From assembly GCA_964590515.1 (NCBI GenBank), contig CAZPZD010000045.1:1-19149 (forward strand): DNA of 19,149 nucleotides. The letters run 5' to 3'. Shown in pieces: positions 6,650-12,728 of the stretch. The translations under genes and the position numbers were made by a program. This DNA is from JADFRG01 sp964590515 (lineage in GTDB: Bacteria > Chloroflexota > Anaerolineae > Anaerolineales > E44-bin32). Numbering within the stretch: position 1 is the first letter of the stretch; each line of letters opens with the position of its first letter. The notes beneath the pieces are model-generated. The model was not told the DNA's origin and searched no databases. It saw nothing but the letters and a program-made list of their open reading frames with translations.

Positions 6650-8163
6650 TCGGACACCTCCAGCTCGATGACGATTTGGTCCATGTGGATTCCGCGGGAG
6701 CCTTTGATCAAGACCACATCGCCGGGGCCGATCCGGCCCCGCAGATACTCGACCGCGGCCTTGCTGTCGGCGACCGAGGCCAGCCCGGATTTCGGCAGCC
6801 CGGCCCGCAGCGCCTCTTCACCAATCCAGCGAGCTCGTTCACCCACCGTCACCAACTCATCCACCACTTCGGCGGCCCGGGCGCCGACCATCCGGTGTCC
6901 GCGCTCTTCGAACTCGCCGAGCTCCAGCATGTCGCCCAGCACCGCAATGTGACGTCCCTCGAGTTCTTCGAGCAGCTTGAGGGCGGCCAGGACCGAGGGC
7001 GGCGCCGCGTTATAGGTATCGTCGAGCAGCAGCGAACCGCCAGGCCCGCTGACTGCCACCAGCCGCAATTGGCTGTGGGTCTGGGTGAGCCCGGTGATGA
7101 TCTCGTCCCAGTTCATGCCTTCAGTGAGTCCGACTGCCGCGGCCCGCAACGTGGTGTGGACCGAATGCTGCCCGAGCAGCGGCACTCGCACGTGAAACGT
7201 CTCGCCCAGGTGGTGCAGCCGGAAACGCACCCCCTCCAGACCGAGGCCCTCCACGTCGCTGGCCCACAGGTCGGCTTCGGGCGAGAGCCCGTAATAGAAC
7301 ACCCGGGCCCGCGTGCGGGCGGCCATGCCCCGGACGTGCTCGTCGTCGATGTTCAGAATGGCAACCCCTTCCGGGGCCGGCGGCAGGTTTTCGACCAGCT
7401 CGGCCTTTCCCTGGATGATCGCTTCCAGGCTGCCGGCCCGTTCCAGGTGCACTTCACTGACGTTGGTAACGACCCCCACCTGCGGACGGGCGATCTCGCA
7501 CAGCAGGGCGATCTCTCCAGGGACGTAGAAACCCATCTCGAGCACGGCCCGATCGTGGGCGGAGCTGGCTTGCAACAGGCTGATCGGCAAGCCGATCTCG
7601 TTGTTCAGATTGCCGCGATTCTTGTGGGTGCGGAAGCGGCGCTGTAGGATCTCGGCGGTCAACTCTTTGGTGGTCGATTTGCCGACGCTGCCGGTGATTC
7701 CAATGACCCGCATAGGAAGCTGGGCCCGCCAATGTTTGGCGGCGGCCTGCAAGGCGAGCAGCGAGTTCTCGACTCGCAGACAGACCGGCAGTCTCATGGC
7801 GGCCGGATCGAATTCGCCCCGCAGATCCAACTGGTTGAAGTCCGCTCCCATCGGGCGTTCGACCAGTGCCGCGATCGCACCGCGGCGGAAGGCCTGCGCC
7901 ACATAATCGTGCCCGTCGCTGCGCTCGCCCGGCAGCGCTACGAACAGGCTGCCGGAGATCGCCAGGCGCGAGTCGGTGGCCGCGTCGGTAATGACTTGAT
8001 CGAGACCCTCCAGCCGGCGGCCGGTGATCCCTTCGATGATCGTCCCCAGCGTCAACATCGGTCCTCGGGCAATCCGGTCCAGAATCTTAGCCAGCTCGCT
8101 CTCCGGTTCGACGGCGGTGAGGAAGGACGGCAGCAGCTCCAAGGAGGCATCAGCGAGCCTCAT
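6646..8163 (-). CDS. murF: UDP-N-acetylmuramoyl-tripeptide--D-alanyl-D-alanine ligase MurF
   Basis: MurF adds the D-Ala-D-Ala dipeptide, the last cytoplasmic step before MraY. The protein is 505 residues from ATG 8163. Motifs are DSRLAISGSLFVALPGERSD in the N-terminal domain, the ATP loop GITGSVGKSTTKE (155-167), NRGNLNNEIGLP (182-193), LEMGFYVPGEI (208-218), LDDTYNAAP and AVLGDMLELG in the C-terminal domain. The ATG at 8163 overlaps the ftsI TGA (ATGA), like its neighbours. However, MurF proteins usually begin at a sequence like MLTLGTIIEGITG, which is Met36 here. An ATG at 8058 with GAGG four bases upstream could be the true start, giving 470 residues and a 101-base gap after ftsI. The function is clear and the start is uncertain. 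Its TGA overlaps the mraY TTG. Confidence 0.94.
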   Translation of the reverse strand: MRLADASLELLPSFLTAVEPESELAKILDRIARGPMLTLGTIIEGITGRRLEGLDQVITDAATDSRLAISGSLFVALPGERSDGHDYVAQAFRRGAIAALVERPMGADFNQLDLRGEFDPAAMRLPVCLRVENSLLALQAAAKHWRAQLPMRVIGITGSVGKSTTKELTAEILQRRFRTHKNRGNLNNEIGLPISLLQASSAHDRAVLEMGFYVPGEIALLCEIARPQVGVVTNVSEVHLERAGSLEAIIQGKAELVENLPPAPEGVAILNIDDEHVRGMAARTRARVFYYGLSPEADLWASDVEGLGLEGVRFRLHHLGETFHVRVPLLGQHSVHTTLRAAAVGLTEGMNWDEIITGLTQTHSQLRLVAVSGPGGSLLLDDTYNAAPPSVLAALKLLEELEGRHIAVLGDMLELGEFEERGHRMVGARAAEVVDELVTVGERARWIGEEALRAGLPKSGLASVADSKAAVEYLRGRIGPGDVVLIKGSRGIHMDQIVIELEVSD

Positions 8164-10064
8164 CCAGACGCCATCCGCAGGGCGTCCGGCGCAATCTCCA
8201 AGAAAACCACCAGCCGCCGGGCAACTTCCTGGAAGACCGGAGCGGCGACGACCGAACCCCAGGGCGAAGCTTCCGGCTTGTCGAGCCGCACCAATACGAC
8301 GAAGCTCGGGTCGTCGATCGGTCCCCACCCGATGAATGAAGCGATCGTCCAGTGCGAGTCATATCCAAACTCGGTGGGAATCTGGGCGGTGCCGGTCTTG
8401 CCGGCAATCTGATACCCGGGAACGCTGGCGTAGGCCGTCTCCCCGGTCAGGCTGGCGGATAGCATTGTCGTCATATCCGCAGCGGTCTCTTCGGAGATCG
8501 GCCGGCCGATCACGGTGGTTTGAGGCGAATAGGCACCGTTCGGACCGATCACCTGGCGGACGACGTGGGGTTGGACCATCAGACCCTGGTTGGCCACCGC
8601 GCTGACCGCTACCAGGAGCTGCATCGGGGTAAGCGACACGCCCTGGCCAAATGAGTTCGTCCCGAGATCGGACTCGGTCCACTCCGGATGGCGGGGGGTG
8701 CGCAGCTGCCCGGGCACTTCGCCGGCCAGGTCGATGCCGGTCAGCTGGCCGACTCCGAAGGCCCGCAAGTAGTTGTAGAGAGTCGAGGCTCCGAGCCGAT
8801 CGGAGGCAACCCAGGCCAAACAGACGTTCAGCGAATGCTGCATGCAGCCCAGCATGCTCTGAGGTCCCCAGGCATCGCCGTCCCAGTTGCGAATAGTGTT
8901 GCCGCCGACTTCGATCTGGCCGGTGTCGATGAACTCGGTGTCCGGCTCGACGACTCCGGCATCGAGGGCGGCGGCCATGGTGATCACCTTGAAGGTGGAC
9001 CCAGGCTCGTACATGGCGCCGACCGCCGGCGCGATCACCGGCTCTTCATCCCCGGCTACGGTCAGCCAGGGCTCGTAGGCGTTGGGATCCAGGATCGGCC
9101 AGGAGGCCATGGCCAGGATCTCGCCGTTGCTGGGATCCATGACCAGAATCTCGCCGGTCTCGGCCCCCGAGCTCTCGATCGCCTTTGCCAATTCCAGCTC
9201 GACCATTTGCTGAATGTCGGTATCGATCGTGAGCACCAGATTGACCCCGGCGGGCGGGTCGGGCTGCAGGCGGGCTTCCGGCGCGATCATAGGCCGGGCA
9301 ATAGTGATCGGCTTGCCCGACAGCCACTCGTCGTAGAAACCCTCGACCCCGAAGAAGCCCTGGCCCTCCTGGTTGACAAATCCCAGCACGTGTCCGGCCA
9401 GGCTGCCGGCCGGATAGACCCGGGTCGGCGCCGGCACCAGGGCCAGGCCGCTCAGATCGGGGGCGAGTGGATCGGCGAGGAATCCATTCAGGGCGCTGGC
9501 GACGAACTTGTCGACGGTGATGGGCAGCGGCTCACCGGCGCTGTCGGTTCGGGTCAGCCGGATTCGGTACTGGCCGCGGGCCACCCAATCCACGCTGAGC
9601 TGGGAGTAGAGCTGCTCGAGCGGCAGCACCAGGGTCCTGGAGAGCACGTCGGCGATGGAGAGCCGACTCGCAGGGGTCAACTGGCGGGTTTCGATCTCGA
9701 TGACGTACGAAGTCGTATTGCCGGCCAGGAGCCGGCCGTTGCGATCGAAGATCAAACCGCGAGCCGGCACCACCCGTTCGAGCCGAGTGACCCCTTCGTC
9801 CTTGCGGGCTGCGAACACCGGTGCGTAGGGGCCGAACTGCACCCGAACCAGCTGGACCAGCAGCCCAACGGTGAGCGCGGCCATCCCGAACATCACTACT
9901 CGAATCCGGCTGGCGGAAACTGCGGCGGGCGGATCCCCGGCGGCCTCCCCGGTTCCCCGGAACGAGGCTGCGGTGATCTTGCCGCTGGCGGCCAGCGGAC
10001 CGGCGGGCAGATTCGAGCCCGCAGTACGCGGGCCTCGAGGCTTGAAACCGGGGAAGCGCTTCAC
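8160..10064 (-). CDS. ftsI: Class B penicillin-binding protein (FtsI/PBP2-like transpeptidase)
   Basis: This 634-residue protein cross-links septal peptidoglycan outside the membrane, paired with FtsW. A basic, Gly/Ala/Pro-rich cytoplasmic N-terminus (1-53) precedes one membrane helix (about 54-72). The PBP dimerisation domain starts at VVPARGLIFDRNGRLLA (98-114) and includes AGHVLGFVNQEGQGFFGVE (223-241). In the transpeptidase domain the catalytic Ser is in PGSTFK (SxxK, Ser356), SLN is at 411-413 and KTGTA at 556-560. There is no C-terminal PASTA domain. The ATG overlaps the ftsL-like TGA (ATGA). The gene order ftsL-ftsI is the classical dcw order, which supports a division role rather than elongation. 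Confidence 0.94.
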   Translation of the reverse strand: MKRFPGFKPRGPRTAGSNLPAGPLAASGKITAASFRGTGEAAGDPPAAVSASRIRVVMFGMAALTVGLLVQLVRVQFGPYAPVFAARKDEGVTRLERVVPARGLIFDRNGRLLAGNTTSYVIEIETRQLTPASRLSIADVLSRTLVLPLEQLYSQLSVDWVARGQYRIRLTRTDSAGEPLPITVDKFVASALNGFLADPLAPDLSGLALVPAPTRVYPAGSLAGHVLGFVNQEGQGFFGVEGFYDEWLSGKPITIARPMIAPEARLQPDPPAGVNLVLTIDTDIQQMVELELAKAIESSGAETGEILVMDPSNGEILAMASWPILDPNAYEPWLTVAGDEEPVIAPAVGAMYEPGSTFKVITMAAALDAGVVEPDTEFIDTGQIEVGGNTIRNWDGDAWGPQSMLGCMQHSLNVCLAWVASDRLGASTLYNYLRAFGVGQLTGIDLAGEVPGQLRTPRHPEWTESDLGTNSFGQGVSLTPMQLLVAVSAVANQGLMVQPHVVRQVIGPNGAYSPQTTVIGRPISEETAADMTTMLSASLTGETAYASVPGYQIAGKTGTAQIPTEFGYDSHWTIASFIGWGPIDDPSFVVLVRLDKPEASPWGSVVAAPVFQEVARRLVVFLEIAPDALRMASG

Positions 10065-10501
10065 TCGCCCAATCCTTGAAGGAAGGCAACCAGCCGCTCA
10101 CCCAGAGTTTCGGTGTAGCTGGGGGACAACATCCCGAAGCGATTGGTATCCGATCGGGGCGGGCGGGGAGCGACAAAGCTCGGGTCGCTGAGCGCGCCCT
10201 CGACCCGGATGTACTCCACTTCCTCGGGCTTGACCGGGCGGAAGCCGAAATAGGCAGCCCGGGCCATCATCAGCTCCGGAGCGGTCAGTCCGGCGTAGGT
10301 CGCGTTCAACTCGGCGTTGGCCCGCGCCAGCAGCTCTTGCTCTCGCTCAAGCACCATTAGCTCTCGGCCGGCGCCGGCCACTTTGGCGTTGACTGCCAGA
10401 TACAGGCCGCCCAACACGAGCAGCCCCACGATCCAGAGCGCCGTCCGGCTCGTGGCGCGAATCTGGAGCCGCCATGGGGCTTGCTTGAATGCCTGGGGCA
10501 T
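10061..10501 (-). CDS. ftsL: FtsL/DivIC-like bitopic division protein
   Basis: FtsL-type proteins are small single-pass membrane proteins that form a coiled coil with DivIC/FtsB and activate FtsW-FtsI. The 146-residue product has a short basic cytoplasmic part (1-20), one membrane helix (about 21-38), then a Glu/Leu/Arg-rich coiled-coil segment (about 43-72). After AYFGFRPVKPEEVEYIRV (83-100) comes a longer Pro-rich tail ending LVAFLQGLGE. The family has little sequence conservation, so the call rests on position between rsmH and ftsI, size and topology. I chose ATG 10501, which has GGAAG four bases upstream. A TTG at 10525 would add eight residues. It overlaps ftsI by ATGA. The 46-base gap to rsmH is the largest between coding regions inside the cluster. 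Confidence 0.8.
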   Translation of the reverse strand: MPQAFKQAPWRLQIRATSRTALWIVGLLVLGGLYLAVNAKVAGAGRELMVLEREQELLARANAELNATYAGLTAPELMMARAAYFGFRPVKPEEVEYIRVEGALSDPSFVAPRPPRSDTNRFGMLSPSYTETLGERLVAFLQGLGE

Positions 10502-10547
10502 ATGTCTTCCGATTACATTCTGCAAGCTTCATGCCACCTTGGAACCC

Positions 10548-11459
10548 TCAAGCCGGTACGATCTTCTCGGCCACCCGCAGGCGTGCGCTGCGGGCGCGTG
10601 GGTTCCGGTTTACCTCCTCCGGCTCCGGTCGAACCGGCTTGCGGGTAATCCGCCGCAGCCGGGCCGGCCGCTCTTCGGTATCTAGGCTGGCTTCCCGGCA
10701 GAACCGCTTCACCAGCCGGTCTTCCAGCGAATGAAACGCAATGACCACCAAACGCCCGCCCGGGGTCAGCAGCTCGACCGCCTGCGGCAGCGCTTCTTCC
10801 AGGGCAGTCAACTCCTCATTCACCGCGATCCGCAGCGCCTGGAACGTGCGGGTGGCCGGATGGGTCCGGCTTCCCCGGCTGCGGACCGCCCGGGCCACCA
10901 CCTCGGCCAATTGGGTGGTGGTCTCCAGCGGCCGGGCCGCCACGATCGCCCATGCGATCCGGCGGGCCCGCGGGTCCTCCCCATAGCGGGCGATCAGGCT
11001 CGCCAGCTCCGGCTCCGGCAGGCGATTGACCAGCTCAGCCGCGTCCAGCTCCTGGCCCGGGTCGACCCGCATGTCCAGCGGCGCCTCCGTTTGGAACGAG
11101 AACCCTCGGCGGGGGTCGGCCAGCTGCATGGAAGACAGCCCCAGGTCGAGCAGGACGCCGTCCACGGCTTGCCAGCCGACCGCCGCGGCGTGGGCGCTCA
11201 ATTCTCGGAACGAGCCTTGCCGCAGGTGGAGGCGCGATCCGAACCGTTCCAGGCGTTGCAGGGCCAGCGGCAGTGCGACCGGATCCCGGTCAAGGCCCAA
11301 CAACTCCCCGGACGGCGCGGAGCGCTCCAGAATCCCCTCGGCATGGCCCCCCGCTCCGATGGTGCCGTCGATGATCCGGCATCCGGGCTGCGGGTCGAGG
11401 GCGCTGAGCACTTGTTGGTAAAGAACTGGGGTGTGCGGCTCGGACGACAGCCGATCCAC
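10548..11459 (-). CDS. rsmH: 16S rRNA (cytosine1402-N4)-methyltransferase RsmH (MraW)
   Basis: RsmH uses SAM to methylate N4 of C1402 in the 16S rRNA decoding centre. The 303-residue length is typical. Motifs are HTPVLYQQVL (9-18), the SAM-binding DGTIGAGGHA (31-40), LGLDRDP, VLLDLGLSSMQL, RGFSF, THPATRTFQALRIAVNEEL, and GGRLVVIAFHSLEDRLVK, followed by RNPRARSARLRVAEK near the C-terminus. The start is GTG at 11459, three bases after the mraZ stop, and gives MDRLSSEPHTPVL. mraZ-rsmH is the conserved beginning of dcw clusters. Nothing looks damaged. Confidence 0.96.
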   Translation of the reverse strand: MDRLSSEPHTPVLYQQVLSALDPQPGCRIIDGTIGAGGHAEGILERSAPSGELLGLDRDPVALPLALQRLERFGSRLHLRQGSFRELSAHAAAVGWQAVDGVLLDLGLSSMQLADPRRGFSFQTEAPLDMRVDPGQELDAAELVNRLPEPELASLIARYGEDPRARRIAWAIVAARPLETTTQLAEVVARAVRSRGSRTHPATRTFQALRIAVNEELTALEEALPQAVELLTPGGRLVVIAFHSLEDRLVKRFCREASLDTEERPARLRRITRKPVRPEPEEVNRNPRARSARLRVAEKIVPA

Positions 11460-11462
11460 CGC

Positions 11463-11900
11463 CTACCCCGTCGACAAATCGAAGTCGGCGAACCGCTGGG
11501 CATTCGCCTCGGGATCGGTCACCGACTGCAATTGCTTCTCCCACTCCTCGGCCCGCCAAATCTCAAAGGACTCGCCGACCCCCACCAGGTAGACCTCGCC
11601 ATCCAGGCCTGCGTAATCGCGCAGGAAGGGCGGGATGTTGATTCGCCCGGCCGAGTCGAGGGCGACCTCGGTGGCTCCGCCAAAGATCACTCGCCGGACG
11701 GCGCGTGCCCCGGGTTGGGTGGAGCTAAGCCCAGAGGCCTTCTTGGCCATCCCATGAAAGTTCTCGGAAGTGTGGACGATGAGATTGCGCTCGAATCCCT
11801 GAATGAGGTAGGCTCCGGGGGCGAGGGCGGCCCGAAAGCGAACAGGGATCGTTAGCCGACCTTTCGTGTCGGTGGTATACTTGAATTGGCCTAAGAACAT
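11463..11900 (-). CDS. mraZ: Transcriptional regulator MraZ
   Basis: MraZ is a ring-forming DNA-binding protein with two AbrB/SpoVT-like half domains that controls its own dcw cluster. From ATG 11900 the product is 145 residues, the usual size, and begins MFLGQFKYTTDTKGRLTIP. The two conserved half-motifs are DTKGRLTIPVRFR (about 10-22) and DSAGRINIPPFLRDYAG (about 83-99). The frame is open 18 codons upstream, but that part encodes the hairpin and operator DNA and starts at no plausible ribosome site, so the downstream ATG is chosen. No Shine-Dalgarno is obvious before it (ACGAACGA-ATG). Repeats matching the known MraZ box lie directly upstream, so autoregulation is likely. Confidence 0.95.
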   Translation of the reverse strand: MFLGQFKYTTDTKGRLTIPVRFRAALAPGAYLIQGFERNLIVHTSENFHGMAKKASGLSSTQPGARAVRRVIFGGATEVALDSAGRINIPPFLRDYAGLDGEVYLVGVGESFEIWRAEEWEKQLQSVTDPEANAQRFADFDLSTG

Positions 11901-11927
11901 TCGTTCGTTGGTAGTTTTAGAAAGTAG

Positions 11928-11952
11928 GGGACGCCGGCTAAGGCGGCGTCCC
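11928..11952 (-). promoter_or_regulatory. Hairpin in the mraZ 5' leader
   Basis: On the minus strand GGGACGCCG (11952-11944) and CGGCGTCCC (11936-11928) form a perfect 9-bp stem with a 7-base loop. The first GGG is shared with the last MraZ box. It is followed by CTACTTTCTAAAAC, not a T run, so it is not a standard terminator. It ends 27 bases before the mraZ ATG and lies wholly in the predicted leader. It could stabilise the mRNA, act as a pause, or affect mraZ translation; none of these can be decided from sequence. Confidence 0.6.
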
Positions 11953-11984
11953 ACACTCCCCCACTACCCCCCACAATCTTCCAC
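11950..11984 (-). promoter_or_regulatory. MraZ operator: four GTGG(A/G) boxes at 10-bp period
   Basis: On the minus strand GTGGA starts at 11984 and GTGGG at 11974, 11964 and 11954, each exactly ten bases apart. Characterised MraZ binding sites are tandem TGGG-containing pentamers separated by five bases, placed before mraZ, which is the same arrangement. The boxes begin immediately after the -10 hexamer and cover the transcription start and early leader, so bound MraZ should block transcription. Identity as the MraZ operator is an inference from pattern and position, but a strong one. Confidence 0.88.
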
Positions 11985-12014
11985 AGTATATACCTACTTC
12001 TCCACCGGTTGCAA
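11985..12014 (-). promoter_or_regulatory. Sigma70-type promoter of the dcw cluster
   Basis: On the minus strand TTGCAA (12014-12009) is followed by an 18-base spacer and TATACT (11990-11985), 5 of 6 matches to the -10 consensus. Transcription would start near 11978, giving a leader of about 78 bases before mraZ. The spacer contains one GTGGA (12005-12001) and another lies at 12026-12022, in line with the operator boxes. I see no other convincing promoter in the packed genes downstream. Confidence 0.7.
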
Positions 12015-12165
12015 TGAGTGCTCCACGCGACGGCCGGGTACTTGGGTCCTAGCAACCCGCGCGAGCCGCGCGCCAACCGCCGCATGTGGTGGTCAGGCGC
12101 GGGGAGGGCCCCAATTCCGAGTTGGGGCGAGCGGCAGTCGGAAAACTTTAAGGTTGGGGGGTGCT
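12015..12165. other. Spacer between rnpB terminator and dcw promoter
   Basis: These 150 bases lie between the rnpB terminator and the mraZ promoter. They contain a GC-rich stretch with repeated GCGCG (about 12060-12075) and one GTGGA at 12026-12022 on the minus strand. I see no credible coding frame and no RNA gene on either strand. Confidence 0.5.
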
Positions 12166-12198
12166 AAAAAGGTCGGGGCGAGTCGACGACTCGCCCCG
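12166..12198 (-). terminator. Rho-independent terminator after rnpB
   Basis: CGGGGCGAGTCG (12174-12185) and CGACTCGCCCCG (12187-12198) are perfect 12-base arms around one central base. On the minus strand the hairpin is followed by ACC and then TTTTT (12170-12166). The T run is on the minus-strand side only, so it ends transcripts coming from rnpB (and from the RND gene if any read through). It insulates the dcw promoter from upstream transcription. Confidence 0.85.
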
Positions 12199-12246
12199 CT
12201 GGTGTATTTCTCCCGGCACGCTCGGGTTTCGATGGTGCCGAGGTTT

Positions 12247-12692
12247 GACGGCGGTCAACCTGTAAGCCGCGTTCTGTCCAGCCGCCTCCGGCGGTTTACG
12301 GATTAATCCTTCATCCCGCCGACTGCGGCCTGGGCGATCATCTATCTGGGCCGCGCGTCGCCGCGCGGCTCATGCGGCCCACCCGACGCTTGACGGAGAC
12401 GAGCCGTCTCCCGCCCCGAAGGGCTGCGCGTCTGCTTGGCCTTGCTCCGGGTGGGGGTTGCCTGGCCGCGGCATTGCTGCCGACGCCGGTGGTCTCTTAC
12501 ACCACCGTTTCACCCTTGCCGCTGGATCGCCGTTTCCGGCTCACCGGCGGCGGTTGTTTTCTGTGGCCCGATCCGCGGGTCACCCCGCCCGGGCGTTGCC
12601 CGGCACCCTGCTCTGTGGAGCGCGGACTTTCCTCAAGCGCATCCTTCAAAAAGCTCAGGATGCGCCTGCGATCGCCCGGCTGACCGACCGTC
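12247..12692 (-). ncRNA. rnpB: RNase P RNA, bacterial class A
   Basis: This is the catalytic RNA that trims the 5' leader of precursor tRNAs. On the minus strand the conserved core GAGGAAAGTCCGCGCTCC lies near the 5' end, the GTAAGAGACCACC element is central, and ACAGAACGCGGCTTACAG is near the 3' end. The two ends pair as helix P1: CGGTCAGCC (12686-12678) with GGTTGACCG (12260-12252), extended by GACGG (12692-12688) with CCGTC (12251-12247) across a one-base bulge. The resulting length, about 446 nt, suits a class A molecule. Open frames drawn through this stretch on either strand are not genes. The 5' end agrees with the start predicted from the promoter just upstream. Confidence 0.95.
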
Positions 12693-12699
12693 AGTAATG

Positions 12700-12728
12700 A
12701 TCTTACTTGGGCCCAGGCCCACCGTCAA
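12700..12728 (-). promoter_or_regulatory. rnpB promoter inside the RND gene end
   Basis: On the minus strand TTGACG (12728-12723, 5 of 6 matches) is followed by exactly 17 bases and TAAGAT (12705-12700, 4 of 6). Transcription should begin near 12693, matching the outer end of the P1 helix at 12692. The first three bases of the -10 hexamer are the TAA stop codon of the RND gene, and the -35 lies in its last codons. There are only 10 bases between the RND stop and the RNA, so the promoter has no room elsewhere. Confidence 0.65.

Noticed and set aside
8688..10079. Plus-strand open frame of 463 codons
   Set aside because: It is antisense to ftsI, with shadow composition and no ribosome site or domain.
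10731..11855. Plus-strand open frame of 374 codons
   Set aside because: It is antisense to rsmH and mraZ, both of which are certain.
12199..12246. CGGCAC/GTGCCG inverted repeat between rnpB and its terminator
   Set aside because: The loop is about 15 bases and no T run follows. The stronger terminator at 12166-12198 explains the 3' end.
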